DNA from: Narthecium ossifragum
Taxonomy: Eukaryota > Streptophyta > Magnoliopsida > Dioscoreales > Nartheciaceae
DNA length: 64,000 nucleotides
Direction: 5' to 3'
Assembly: GCA_963920575.1 (NCBI GenBank)
Contig: OY986975.1
Location: forward strand, 1,072,650 to 1,136,649
Shown here: positions 32,368 to 44,166 of the stretch, piece after piece
Position numbering within the stretch: position 1 is the stretch's first letter
How the letters are laid out: every line of letters starts with the position of its first letter
Notes under the pieces: generated by a model
What the model saw: only the letters and a program-made list of their open reading frames with translations
What the model was told of the DNA's origin: nothing
Databases searched by the model: none
Translations under genes and position numbers: made by a program

Positions 32368-35300
32368 ATGCATACAGTCCCGCCTCCACGGGGCCCGGAT
32401 CTGGCAGTTGGCGGGATGGCGGATGACGCCGGGCCTAGGGTTTACGAGGCCTGGAAGGGCAGCAATGTAAGTGTCGATCTCCGTCTCTCGCTTTCTGTCT
32501 CATTTCTCTGTCTCTATATTTCTTCTATTAGCTGTGTCGGGACGCGTTGAATGATGTCAGAGATTCCACTATTTTGGGCGAAATGATTAGGTTTTGGTGA
32601 ATTCGTCGAGCAAAACTAGATGTTATTCACCCTTTTTAGTACCAACTTTGTAGTATTTGTCTATTGTGTCGTTCTAGGTTTTGGAGATGTAATGAGGCTT
32701 TAGTTGGTTCTCAGTTTGTTGTATAACTTCTAGATCTCCTCGCATTGTTATTGTGGCCCAAAAGTATGATGTTTTGGTGTTTCTAGGAGATGAGCTATAG
32801 CCAGAAATATATATACATGTTAGCTAATAAAGTGATTGTTTCTTTTGTTAGGATTGTTTTTATGTTTTTGGTTCGAATTACATCAAATCTTGCTCTAGAC
32901 TGTCTTTAAGTGGGGATCGAAGAAGGTTTAGACCCTGCTATGGAAGAGCATAAATGACATTTAGAATATGGAGCTAAATTTTCTCCTTGAACAAAGCATT
33001 GAATCACACCAAATGTTGCGTAAATGAAATGGAGAATATGGAGCAAATTTTTCTCCATGGCAGGCATTAAACTGGTCAATGTAATGGTTGTTAGCATTCA
33101 AGGTTGTATCCTAACATCGATTATGTTGAGATCTTTTTATCTTTTCAAACTCAATGCTTGTTTCTAAATGATCACATGATTTTGTGAGCAAGGATTTCAC
33201 AGTTACAACAGTTCTAATACCGTTTGCAATGTTTTCCTGACATGATTAGAAAAGCTGATAGCTCTAGCTTTATGTGACATAGCTATGGAAAAAAAAGGCG
33301 TTGTAGCAAAAATACTACCAATATGGGAATCCATCAACACTGGGTCAATTGCTCCTTTTGGAGTGTCCAGTTATTTGTTTCACCAGTTTGACACGAGACT
33401 AGAGATTGATTTGATAAATCATCATCGTTTTTATCTGAGGGCAATCTTGAGATTGTATATCTCCACTATTGTCTATGCTTCTGTATGCAGGTCATGCTAT
33501 ATGTTTAACCGATACTAAGGGTTCATATTCTTTTCCATGGCGAATAGGACCTCATACCTGTGCAACTATGACATGTCTCATCAGGCCCTCTCTTCTTTAA
33601 TGTTGTCCGCATGTTTTTTTTTTTGCTTTACGTCCATTCACAGAGCATAATTCTCATGGTAATCTTTATGGTGACTGATAAAATCATAAAATGGTTGTTG
33701 ACAACTTGACATACTTCGGCAGGTATTTTTTCTTAAAGGGAGGTTTATATTTGGACCTGATGTGAGATCATTGTTTCTCACCATCTTCCTCATTGTTGCT
33801 CCTGCCTCAATTTTTTGTGTTTTCGTCGCCAGAAAGCTAATGGATGATTTTCCTGGTCATTGGGGGATATCTATAATGGTTGTGGCTGTTGTATTTACTA
33901 TTTATGTGAGTATCAGCTCTATCTCTTTACTGCATTTCTATACTTGTTTGCCATCTTATTATGAAGCTTGACCGTGCTTCTCGTAGTATGTACTTAGGAT
34001 TGATGAAAAACTATCCTGAATAATGTCCAAGGGCATTAAAATATTTTTGTTGGTTGCAAAGTCATTTGTTTGCTATGTGATAAGTACTGTGTGCCTTGTC
34101 CTTATTAGCTAGTCCTGGAAAGGTTACTTGAGCTTTAAAAGTAATAGAATATTGGGACTCATATATACTATCAGTTTATAGTCCTCCTGATCCTCTTTTT
34201 TGAGGACTGCAGAATGTAGCTTCCATTCCTGTGAAAAGTTCCATAATTTTAACTTATAAAGCGAGATATCAAAGTTAAATTTCCGTTTTGTGTTCATCGA
34301 TAGCGTTGGACTTTAGGTAGCAAAGTTCTCGATAGATGAAAAGATGCAACCTGGATGCTTACAATAACTTTTCCCTTGTACGATTTCAAGGAGCACTCTG
34401 TCATTTGAAGGAATTCTACAATATGTAGATTTTTTTTCATATGCGGTGCTCTTGTTTTATCTTCAATTTGACAGGTATTTCTCGGATTGTCGTAGTTCTT
34501 TGGTTTGAATCAACTTAGCTACATACTTTAAGGACAGCCATCATTTGCTGCTAACAGTCTACTATTCTTGCTGTCTTTTGTTTTGTCATGAGTGAGCCAC
34601 TGCCGTTACTTTCTTGTATCTGAGCATGTATTGCCATTTCAGCTCACTTGAAAAAGTTTTTGATTCTCAAATGCTTATGACTAGCTTATGACATAATCAT
34701 TTTATGTCATTTTACCATTGCTAGGTCTTCTTCTGCCGCTGGATCTCCTATCGAGTTGTTGTGGTGGTGGTGGACTGTCTGCAGTAAATTATGAAATATT
34801 GGTGTTCCTGGAAACTAAATATTATTCAATCATCTAAGGAAAAGGCTAGGTTGATTGGGAGCTCCCAGCTCAAGGAATATTATCCCAACCACTTCAGTAA
34901 CTGGAAGTTTGAGAAATCTCAATTCCCATAAAGAAACATATCATAATCCCACATACGTGTGACGGAACATATCATATTTCAGTTGAATGCATGCTCAATG
35001 CTTTATGATCAACAAATTCTATAAAAGGGTTAGGCTAAGGCAAGAAATTGCCGAATTCTTGGGCAATTTGCCTAAAATGTGCCTGCAGTTAAGTTAGAAA
35101 TTAGTAAAATTTAAAAAATCCATAAATACTCGGTCAGAAATTTGAGTGGGTCTGTGCCATTTAGTTTAGTAGTTTGTGACCGAGATTGGTATAAATCATT
35201 TTTGCTTGAAATTCTTCAATCTTTTGAATCAGTTGGTGGTTATATTCCATGCATTTGTTGTTTATAGACCTTTGTTGCAGTTTCAAAACTGACTATGAAA

Positions 35301-36904
35301 TAATGGCTACCGTTCAGTGCAGATCCGTTACTATAATTGCTTATGTGGCAGGGTAGGATGAAGTGCTACGGTGTCACTAGTAGAAAAAAATGTTGTTTTA
35401 AATGCATTCTTTTCATCCTGAATGGGAATATTTATTTTCTCGTCTTAGGAAATCTTATTTTCCCAAAAAAGTAAGTAATTTATAATGTTTCCTTTTTTCC
35501 AGGATTTAACCCTTTTACTATTGACCTCTGGAAGAGATCCTGGTATAATACCTCGTAATGCACATCCTCCAGAACCGGAAGGCTTTGATGGAAGTATTGA
35601 AGCTGGGGGTAGTCAAACCCCTCAACTACGCTTACCTCGAGTTAAAGATGTTACCGTAAATGGGATTACTGTCAAGGTTAAGTATTGCGATACATGTATG
35701 CTCTATCGGCCTCCTCGCTGCTCCCATTGCTCAATCTGCAACAATTGCGTGGAGCGTTTCGATCATCATTGCCCATGGGTTGGGCAATGCATTGGGCTTG
35801 TAAGTAGAAGGCATCTTCATATACTCATTAAAGCTTTGTCTGCTGCACTCCCTATATGCAACTGATCAATGCACCTAAATTCTAATCCAGTATTTTGAGA
35901 TATCTGAAAGAACTTAGATGAAATCATTGGCTAGAATGAAAAATTTAAGGTTAGGATGTTGTAAGGATCCATTTTTTCTGACTATTTTTCTCCAGGATAA
36001 GTCCCTTACGATTAATCTACATTATGCTGATTGTTTATTTTTCTGTTTTCTGGATGCAGCGAAATTATCGGTTCTTCTATATGTTTGTGTTTTCTTCAAC
36101 TCTACTGTGCCTGTATGTCTTTGCTTTCTGCTGGGTGTACATTGTAAAAATCAAGAATGCGGAGCACATTAGCATCTGGAAGGCGATGACCAAAACCCCT
36201 GCTTCCATTGCTTTGATAATCTACACTTTCATATCAGTATGGTTCGTCGGTGGCCTGTCTGTCTTCCATCTCTATCTCATGAGCACCAACCAGGTAACTA
36301 TTTGGTTTTAAGCAAATTTTTCCTTGAGAACTACTATTGTTGGACACATGATCTCTGAATCCTGCGACTCTTGCAGACAACTTATGAGAACTTCAGATAT
36401 CGTTATGATCGACGAGCAAATCCCTATAATCTTGGGGTGGTGGCTAATTTTAAGGAGATCTTCTTCACAAGCATCCCACGCTCTAAAAACAAGTTCCGGG
36501 CAAGGGTTCCAAGAGAGCAGGGTATGCAGGGCCGGTCTGTCTGCGGGGGTTTTATGAGTCCAAACATGGGCAAAACCGGGGGAGATCTTGAGATGGGAAG
36601 GAAGGCTGTAGCTTGGAGTGGTGAAGACGGAGCTGAAGGAGCCTTTGGTGACATTGAAGCAGGGCTGAGCATGCCCGACGAGAAGGATGCTGCATTCCCT
36701 GATGCCTCCCCAGATCTCACCAGGCCTCTTCCCTCAGACGACATGGAAGGGCGAGTAGTGGTGCACTCGAGGCGGTCCAGCTGGGGTCGCAGGAGCGGCA
36801 ACTGGGAGATGTCTCCAGAAGTCCTGGCTCTTGCAGCCGGAGTTCGGGATTCCGACCGGTCCGGCGACGGTAGTGGTATCTCCGGAATGAGCACAAATCG
36901 ATAG
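32368..36904 (+). CDS. DHHC-type protein S-acyltransferase (palmitoyltransferase)
   Basis: It transfers palmitate to cysteines of target proteins at membranes. The five exons are 32368-32466, 33723-33905, 35503-35799, 36060-36293 and 36377-36904. All junctions are GT-AG, and all introns fall between codons. The product is about 446 residues, or about 430 from the ATG at 32416, which has a better context and gives the family-like start before [10 protein letters not shown]. Exon 2 carries the first membrane span and part of the second. Exon 3 holds the cysteine-rich domain, with [20 protein letters not shown] and the catalytic [12 protein letters not shown]. Exon 4 has two more spans. Exon 5 starts with the TTxE motif (TTYENF), then a long Ser/Gly-rich tail. 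All key residues are intact. It converges on the isomerase gene, whose stop lies about 390 bp away. Confidence 0.95.
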
Positions 36905-37294
36905 GGTTTCCGGTTCAAGACAGGACACCCTAACTGTAACAGTACTGTTGTTTCACCGATCCCTGCCTGATTTTCTCCATTCTCTTGTGCTTTCTTTTCC
37001 TGGATTGTTTCGTGCAGTTCTGAAATGGGGTTTGGCTTTTGTTGTGTGTGAGGGCATTATTTATCAGAACAGGTGGTCTTTCTTTGATTTCCGAGGTGTA
37101 AATATACATATATCACTGAACTGGTGGCTTTCATCTAAAGTTTCTCTTGTTCTGTCTCCGATTATTATTACCACAAAAAAAAACACCAATTCATCCAACG
37201 TTGTGTCGCAACTTATTGTTTAATTTTAACGTATGGTGCCAAATATCTGTTATTATTACAATACAAACGTTTCATATGATACGTTTAAGAGTCA

Positions 37295-37503
37295 TCAGAG
37301 CTTTGAGAAGTTGGGCCTTCGCTTCTGGAGACGGGCCGCCACGGCCTCCTCGAGGTCACGTGACTTGAGCATGCCAGCATTCCACGTGGCGATGTGATCG
37401 AGGCCATCCTCCACCGTTAGATCTCTGCTCCTCAGCATCACGGCTTTCGTCCCCATCACAGCCAACCCCGATTTATCCCCCAATTCTACACCCAAATAAG
37501 TCG

Positions 37504-37534
<31 letters not shown>

Positions 37535-38250
37535 GGGTCTAAAGGGCCATAAAATAAAAAAATTAAGCGGATAATTACGAGATTACCCTTGGCGAGGGCG
37601 GCTGCGCCGACCTGGAGCGCCTCGGGATCGGCGAACAACCGCGAGACGAGCCCCATCTCCTTGGCCTCTCGCCCGGAGACCCTCCGGGCGGTGAGCGCCA
37701 TGTCCATGGCGTTGCCGAACCCGACGATGGCCGGCAGCCTCTGGAGGACTCCCAGGTCGGCGGTGAGCCCCAGGTCCACTTCCTTCACCTCGAAGTACGC
37801 CCCCGTCTCGCAGCACCTTATGTCACACGCCGTGACCAGATCTACCCCCGCCCCCACGCACGCCCCCTGGATCGCCGCCACCACCGGCTTCCTGCACCGC
37901 TCTATCGCGGTGATCGCCGCCTGCAGGGCCAGGATCCGGCGCCTGAGCTCCTCGGCAGCCGCGGCCGGGTCGGGGCTGGTGGAGGCGGCGACGGATCCGA
38001 GAGCGGAGATGTCGATGCCGGCGCAGAAGTGGGGGCCTCGGGCGGAGATGACGATGGATCGGGCGGTGGGGAGGGCGTCGAGGGCCGCGAGGGCGCGGGG
38101 GAACTCCGTGAAGAAGGCCAACGGCAGGGCGTTGCGCTGGGCCGGGCGATTCAGGTACACGTGGTACACCGAGCCGGAAGGTTCCTTCCGCTCGACCTCG
38201 ATCGCCGTGAAGCCTCGCCGGAGCTCCGCCTCCGCCGCCGCCGAGTCCAT
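37295..38250 (-). CDS. DCI1: Delta3,5-delta2,4-dienoyl-CoA isomerase, peroxisomal
   Basis: It moves double bonds in 3,5-dienoyl-CoA during beta-oxidation of unsaturated fatty acids. Exon 1 is 38250-37587 and exon 2 37485-37295. The intron is only 101 bp, interrupts a Glu codon and holds an (AAT)n run. The product is 284 residues, as in plant relatives. Crotonase motifs are clear: HFCAGIDIS (about residues 74-82), GACVGAGVDLVTACDIR, and EVKEVDLGLTADLG with the Glu and Asp expected for catalysis. The protein ends FSKL, a type 1 peroxisomal targeting signal. The first exon is strikingly GC-rich. The remains of a large MULE begin about 160 bp upstream of its start codon, so its promoter may be affected by that insertion. 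Confidence 0.95.
37505..37536. repeat. (AAT)n microsatellite in the isomerase intron
   Basis: About ten ATA/AAT units lie within the 101-bp intron between the two isomerase exons. It is likely to vary in length between individuals. Confidence 0.9.
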
Positions 38251-38814
38251 TTTTAAGGTACGGCTACTGAACTCTGCTCGAATATTATCACGATGGTGGG
38301 CATCACAGACAGGGTCGGACCCTGATCCGACAGCAATATGGATCCGAACCCGGTACCAGACATCAGATGCTTATTGGGCTATTGGACTTTAGACTAGTTT
38401 TGCAAATAAAAAAAGTGGACTTTTAAACAAATTGAAATAAGTACATTAACTAGCCAATCTCTGACTTTAAAACCTGCAGATAAAAACAAAATGGGATTTC
38501 TTGTCGAAATGACACCAATATCACTTTTGTCGTTATGGGACCCTACGTTATTTTTTTCACATCAGAGGACCCAACAGCATTTATCTCGTTTCTATCCCTA
38601 CCAATAGGCACGGCCATTCGGATTTTTAACCCAACGTCTGCTGCCATCATAACCCTCTCATGACATGTATCATTCTATTGGTTTTTGAGTGAAAATAGTA
38701 TAAAAAAAAAAACAAACATCTCGTCGCATTTTTGAGCGGATTCCATTTTCCCAGTATCCGCCGATTCCCCATTCAAGCGGATTCACCCTCATTTCGGTCA
38801 TCCAAATAGGCCCA

Positions 38815-39335
38815 ATGTCTCCCACCGAGCATGGCTCCCCCGCCATCTTCCATCCTGCATGTCAATTCTCATTTCTCTCATCTCTCTTCCGCTTTCTTTC
38901 ATCTTTTCTTTTTTTCCTCTGCCTCATCTTCTCTATCTTCGTACGTCTCAGTTTTCTTCATCAAAATAGTTCACCGGAGAGAGCTTTTCACACATGCAAG
39001 GCAATGAAAAACGTTCCGCTGCATTGCCACTTCAACGGACATGTTATAAACCTTGGATGCAATCCATATTATTTGGGAGGTACTTCCATGATCAAGGAGT
39101 TTTCGTCGGACCTTACTCGTGCTCAACCGAAGGCCCATTTCTATGTTTTTAGCAATCTATCTCCTATTGACGTTGAGTTGTTTTTAACATACGAGATACC
39201 TGACGATTCATATAGACCATATAGCCGTGTATACGACGACAATGACATGGTCCAGCTCTTTCGTCTTCTTGCACGACCATCATGCACAGTCGTTAGAGTA
39301 TTCACCTCCACTGTAGAAGTGATGGTTGACTCAAG
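38815..39335 (+). pseudogene. MULE transposase, N-terminal exon
   Basis: An open frame of 173 codons ends at a plausible donor (tcaag/gtatgc). An internal ATG at 39003 starts MKNVPLHCHFNGHVINLGCN, which resembles the N-terminal region of plant MuDR-type proteins (their start often speaks of a glycine-rich beta fold). The following exon is cut by the 39422-44803 insertion. The assignment leans on the downstream DDE-like exon and on the terminal repeats. Confidence 0.55.
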
Positions 39336-39849
39336 GTATGCGTCTCGTCCATGTAGTTTTCTCGACTTCTAACTCATCCCACACTGTCTCAGTTCAAACA
39401 GCAATGTCTCGTTGATACGAGTTGATCCGACTCGACCAACTGGACCCGAACCCAGAAGAGGAACCAAACTGGTTCAGCCTCTTTCCTGGTTTGACTTGGA
39501 CTTCCCTAGTTCAAACTAGAGTATTTAATTAGTATTTATCATTAGTCTTTTATATTTATTTGAGTCCTAGTCGATATTTGATTGTTAGGAATTAATTAAG
39601 AGTCCATTTGAGTTAGGAAGTTGAGTTGACTCAGAAAGTCTTATTACTTGCTAATTAAGCAAGGGGGTTTTCTAGTTGGATTAGGACTCTGTCAAGATCT
39701 CTATAAAAGGACCTTAGTAGTTTGTATTAGGTTATGCATGAGATGAATGATGAATAGATTTATTAAGAATAGTTGATAGAATATCATAGGAGTAGAGGTA
39801 ATGTAGATTCCACCAAAAATCCACCATAGATCCACCTTCTTCCCCGTCG

Positions 39850-40955
39850 GTTGACGCGCCCAAACCACTCGTCGTTAAAAGTGACTAGGGCATCAAGATT
39901 ACAATTTATACCGAATCCTAACTAACTACTACGTAGTTAGTGGGAGTCCGGGTCGATCCGCAGGGAAATGAGAATTGACTAACGTACTCGATAGATAACT
40001 CCAAACAACTAGCTAAAATGATTTGGGTTTTGGATTAATGTCTATTAAAGCAATTAACTAAGTGAAGAGAAATATAACTAATATAGAGAGGTCTTGGGAT
40101 CTCCATTTCATTGTAGGTTCTAGTGTAGCCTCCTAAGGAATTGAGGTGTGTAATCCAATTGGGCCGATCGAAATCAAGAAGTCGACAAGAGGGTGATTAG
40201 CCTCACTTATCGCTCGACGGAAGTCGGGTTAGGATCATCCGCCGGAAATAATCACATTCACAAAGTCGACGAATGAGTGATTAGCTTCTATCGTCGCTAA
40301 CGAACCTTCGATTAAGATCGATTCGTCGCAAGAAAAAGATATTGCATGGAGTCGGGCATTGGATCGAGATGGTTCTAGCACCTCGAATCCAATGCAATAG
40401 AAAGATAGAATGGATCCTTTGATTAGAGAGATAGGGATGGTTCTAGCATCCCTAATCTCTAATCTAGGGCTAATCATCATCCCAATGTAATTGGATGTGT
40501 TTCTAGCACATCCAACTCATTGGGGCATAACAACAAACACCTATCATGCACAAGTCCTAGCTCATACCAAAGAAAGGCATTCATCCATTCAACATATAAG
40601 ATCCATGTACAAAGATAGAGAAATAATGCTCAAATCCATACAATAGATCAATCCCAAAGATTACATATCAAAAACCCTAAGAAAACTACAAAAGAATCCT
40701 ACAACTACATGGAAATCCCAAGAGAAAGGAAGTTAGCTACTCATCTTGGATCGATCCATGGATGGAGGGTGATGAAGCTCTCCTTCCATGGGTTTCCTTC
40801 AAGAAGTCCTCCTCTCAATTGGGTAAGAAACTTAGAAGGGCTCGAGAAAGAACTAAGAGAAGATCCCTAAAATCCCCCATAAGGGGTCTATTTATAGTAA
40901 GCAAGCCTCTCCCCCTCGGATTAGATTTGGGCCATTGATTTTGCTCGGCTGGCAC
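39850..40955. other. Non-coding repeat-like sequence within the composite insertion
   Basis: No ORF is supported. It contains recurring phrases such as gatggttctagcacc/atccctaatct (40370-40530) and ggagtccgggtcgatccgca near 39943, of the sort found in large non-autonomous LTR elements. A start with tgacgcgccc at about 39853 and an end near tcttatcaca at about 41502 are possible but unproven. Confidence 0.35.
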
Positions 40956-40960
40956 CAAAG

Positions 40961-41330
40961 GATCGATCCTCATAGGGTGGAGGATCGATCCTCCGCTTCG
41001 TGTGATCGCTGGTCCCGTAAAGGATCGATCCTCCTATAGGCAAGGATCGATCTTTTCTTTCTTGAATGCTGGTTGCGCCCCGATGAAGATCGATCCTCAA
41101 GTGTGTGAAGATCGATCCTCTAGAATTTGCGTTCTGTCACTGGAAAAATGCGCAAAAGTGATCGATCCTTCCCATAGTGAGGATTGATCCTTCAGAACTT
41201 GCGCTCTGTCACTGGAAAATGCGCAAAAGTGATCGATCCTTTCCATAGTGAGGATCGATCCATGTTGTCCTGATTGGCTTTGTTCTTGATGTACTTCACA
41301 GGATCGATCCTCCTTGAATAAAGGATCGAT
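40961..41330. repeat. Tandem array of paired GATCGATC palindromes
   Basis: The 8-mer GATCGATC occurs 11 times exactly and once with one change. Boxes come in six pairs starting at 40961/40983, 41023/41045, 41088/41110, 41160/41182, 41231/41253 and 41302/41323, so 22 bp apart (21 in the last). Units repeat every 62-72 bp. The units at 41118-41189 and 41190-41260 are close copies sharing gcgcaaaagtgatcgatcct. Confidence 0.9.
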
Positions 41331-41700
41331 CTTCTTCATAAAAACTGGCCCGAATGACATCGTTTAAGCTCGGAACTTGATCCAATCCTCGTTGAGGGCA
41401 CTTGTACCTGTAATAGGGTAAAATCCATCAGTAAGGCCTTGCTCGGAGCCTAACAAGGCCAAGTTAAAAGGGTGATTTATGCACTTTTCACGTCTTATCA
41501 CATCATCTTCTCCGCAGCCGGCACCGCCTCCACCGGTATTTCTCTCTCCCCGCAACTTTCTCTCTCCTCCACGTCATCGCCACGTTAGCGCCACTGTTCA
41601 TCATCACCTTCCTCTCTCTCTCTCCCGTGCCCTAAACCCTAGCATCACCGCCGTTCCCTCTCCGACCATCCCCATCACCATCCAAGACCTCCATCGACCT

Positions 41701-42020
41701 TGTCGCGCCCCGACCCGCGAAAGCCCAACCGGGCCGGGCAACACGAACCGGAACCTAACAAAACGCGAAAGAAAAGCTGGCGAGGGTTCCCTCTAACCTA
41801 TTGGTCTCCCTAATCATTCTAATCAAGCACTAACACATACAAGGTCAGTGTGTGCACACACGGGTGTGAAACAAACCAACAAGGCGCAATTTACCAAATT
41901 GCCCTTGCGGTTCAAGAAACAATATGATCCACCGGATCGCGTGCTGGACGCGAAACAAACCAATGAGCCACGGGTCCGACCCAACCGGTCGACCCAGGAG
42001 TAGAGGGACGGGTCCTCACA
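41701..42020 (-). repeat. LTR (3' LTR of the gag-only element)
   Basis: It is 320 bp and reads TGTCGCGCCCC...GGTCCTCACA on the plus strand. About 14 differences by eye from 43677-43989. Confidence 0.85.
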
Positions 42021-42163
42021 TCCTAATACTCTTAAAGGAAATCTCGCCCCGAGATTCGATAAGGGTAGGGCTCGGAAAAGAAAACAACGCCTATCAGGAT
42101 ACTACAAAGCGGTAAAGGGTACCTGCTGATGTGACGCTAGTGCTGAAGCCAACCCGGCCGCCT

Positions 42164-43474
42164 CTACTGGCCTCCACTGCCGCTGCCACGGCCTCCGCCT
42201 CGCAGCGTCGTGCACTCTCGGCGAAGGTGACCCAGCTGGCCACACTGATAGCACGAACCCGGCACTAGGCCTGCCTGCATCCTGTCCCGCCTGGTCCACA
42301 CTCTCTGCAAGGGGCAGTCTCTCCGGTAATGCCCCAGCTGCCCGCACTCAAAGCACGTCACAGGTCTCTGCTCTGCCTGTTGGATCTGACCAAACCCTGC
42401 GAACGCCTCCTGCTGAGGCTCCTCCTCCGGAAACCGCTCGTCCGGATCATCCTCCACGAACTCCTCCTCTGCCTCCGAGAGGGGCTGGTCCTCGTCGTAC
42501 TCACCGACTGACTGCTCCAGCTGCTCATCCTCTGAGAACTGCTGATTGGGATCATCCTCGTCATTCGCCCCCTCCTCTGCCTCTGGACTGTCTCCACTGA
42601 TGTCCTCTGGCTGGTGCTGATAGGGCTGATGGCGTCGTGAACGGGCCTCCCCCCGCCACGGTCCTACTCCACCCTAAGCCTGCTGCGGCTGGCCGGCGCG
42701 CCCTAAACTCGAGGGGAACACTGGCTGAACTACCCTAGGCCCTGCCTCCAGCAGTACGGCCTCCACTAACAAGGCACAGTTCACCACCTCCCTGAGAGCG
42801 CTAGCAAACCGCGCCGCCATCAGAAGCCTGATCTCGGGTCGTAACCCCCACTGAAACTGCCGCGCTCTGGCGAGAGGATTGCTCGCCACTGGACCAGCGA
42901 ACCTGAATAGCCTGGTGAACCTAGCTGCAAATTGTGCCACTGACTGCGTATCCTGGGAGATGCTGAGGTACTCCCGAACCAAGGCCTGACGCGCACTCTG
43001 AGGGAAGTACGCGTCGAGAAAAGACGAACGGAACATGTCCCACGAGGGGTCACTCCCGCTCCTATCGGCCAAGATAGTACTCCACCAGTCCAAAGCGTCC
43101 CCGTCGAGCTGGAACGCCGCCAGTCTGACCCGAACGCGGTCATCCCGGATGAACAAGGCGTCGAGGACAAGACTGACTCCTCTCAGCCAGTCGTCCGCTA
43201 CTGCCGGATCACCCTCAACACCACTGAACCTGGGCGAGTTCAGCTCCTGAAAGGTGATCACCGCTGCCGTCACAGCGCGTTCGCTAAGTGGCGGAAGAAC
43301 CCTCTCGGCGAAAAGAGAGGCGTTTTCCCCCACCACGAACTCAACACTCGTCTCTGGTGCTGGTACAGAGTCTCGGGGCAAAGCTGTCGCGGCTACTGGA
43401 GCCTGTCGGGCGGTGCGCTGCACACGCGACCGACCACGACTCACAACGGAACGACGTACTCGACTCCTCGGCAT
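42164..43474 (-). pseudogene. Retrotransposon gag with one in-frame stop and two CCHC knuckles
   Basis: It begins MPRSRVRRSVVSRGR at 43474. The retrotransposon gag domain follows (FSGVEGDPAVADDWLRGV, LDGDALDWWSTI, FRSSFLDAYFPQSARQ). A single TAG at 42674-42676 interrupts the frame. Beyond it the same frame stays open through an acidic stretch to two zinc knuckles, CFECGQLGHYRRDC and CYQCGQLGHLRREC, ending at 42164. Gag packages element RNA. The stop could be a recent mutation. No pol follows, so the element would depend on proteins from relatives. Confidence 0.85.
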
Positions 43475-43676
43475 CTGCACACTCACCAGAAACAACAAGT
43501 ATCCACTTGTCAGAAACCGCAAAACACCCAGTAGAAACAGGAAGTGAAAAGCACAACACATCACAGAAGAGCATGCACGGATGTTCTAGACATAGAACTA
43601 ACCTATTCCACGCTCAATCTCAACCGAATCCTGATCCTAAACCCTGGGATCTACAACATATGCTCTGATACCAAGC

Positions 43677-43989
43677 TGTCGCGCCCCGACCCACGAAAGC
43701 CCAACCGGGCCGGGCAACGCGAACCGGAACCTAACAAAACGCGGAAGGAAAGCTGGCGAGGGTTCCCTCTAACCTATTGGTCTCCCTAACCATTCTAATC
43801 AAGCACTAACACATACAAGCTCAGTGTGTGCACACGCGGGTGTGAAACAAACCAACAAGGCGCAATTTACCAAATTGCCCTTGCGGTCCAAGAAACAATA
43901 CGATCCACCGGATCGCGCGCTCGACGCGAAACAAACAAACGAGCCACGGGTCCGACCCAACCGGTCGACTCAGGAGTAGAGGGACGGGT
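43677..43989 (-). repeat. LTR (5' LTR of the gag-only element), missing its last bases
   Basis: It matches 41701-42013 but lacks the final cctcaca. At 43990 it switches to other sequence (43990-44061) and then to the inverted LTR end. Confidence 0.85.
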
Positions 43990-44061
43990 TTTGAATCTGT
44001 GGTTCGAGGTTCTGCTAATTAATTGTTGTTTTAAATTGGGGGGTTTTGATGAATTGCTAGT

Positions 44062-44166
44062 GAGACCAATAGGTTAGAGGGAACCCTCGCCGTCTTTTTC
44101 CGCGTTTTGTAGGTTTCGGTTCGCGTCGCCCGGCTCGGTTGGGCTTTCGCGGGTCGGGGCGCGACA
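44062..44166 (+). repeat. Inverted 105-bp LTR end
   Basis: It is the reverse complement of about 41701-41808 with several substitutions (starts gagaccaataggttagaggg, ends gggtcggggcgcgaca). It makes the outer ends of the element inverted copies of each other. Confidence 0.85.

Larger units (their letters stand above)
41701..44166 (-). mobile_element. Gag-only Ty3/gypsy element (minus orientation) with inverted outer ends
   Basis: The element has two LTR copies, a primer-binding site at 43662-43673 (reverse complement TGGTATCAGAGC, matching initiator Met-tRNA), a polypurine tract region next to the left LTR (42021-42050) and one gag gene. No protease, RT or integrase is present. Direct repeat gacct flanks it at 41696-41700 and 44167-44171. 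Unusually, the right end is not the expected LTR end but an inverted copy of the LTR's other terminus. Confidence 0.75.

Noticed and set aside
32207..32470. Separate 87-codon gene before the S-acyltransferase
   Set aside because: It overlaps exon 1 in another frame and is Gly/Arg-rich by composition.
36424..36918. Minus-strand 164-codon frame opposite the last S-acyltransferase exon
   Set aside because: It is the complement of a real coding exon and has no domain of its own.
37589..38392. Plus-strand 267-codon frame opposite the isomerase gene
   Set aside because: It is a shadow of the GC-rich exon of DCI1, whose motifs and splice sites are clear on the minus strand.
40961..41330. CRISPR-like array
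   Set aside because: Unit spacing is irregular, repeats are short palindromes and the DNA is plant nuclear.
41097..41360. Minus-strand 87-codon protein with repeated DRSS motifs
   Set aside because: It is the translation of the paired GATCGATC array. The repeats lie in several frames.
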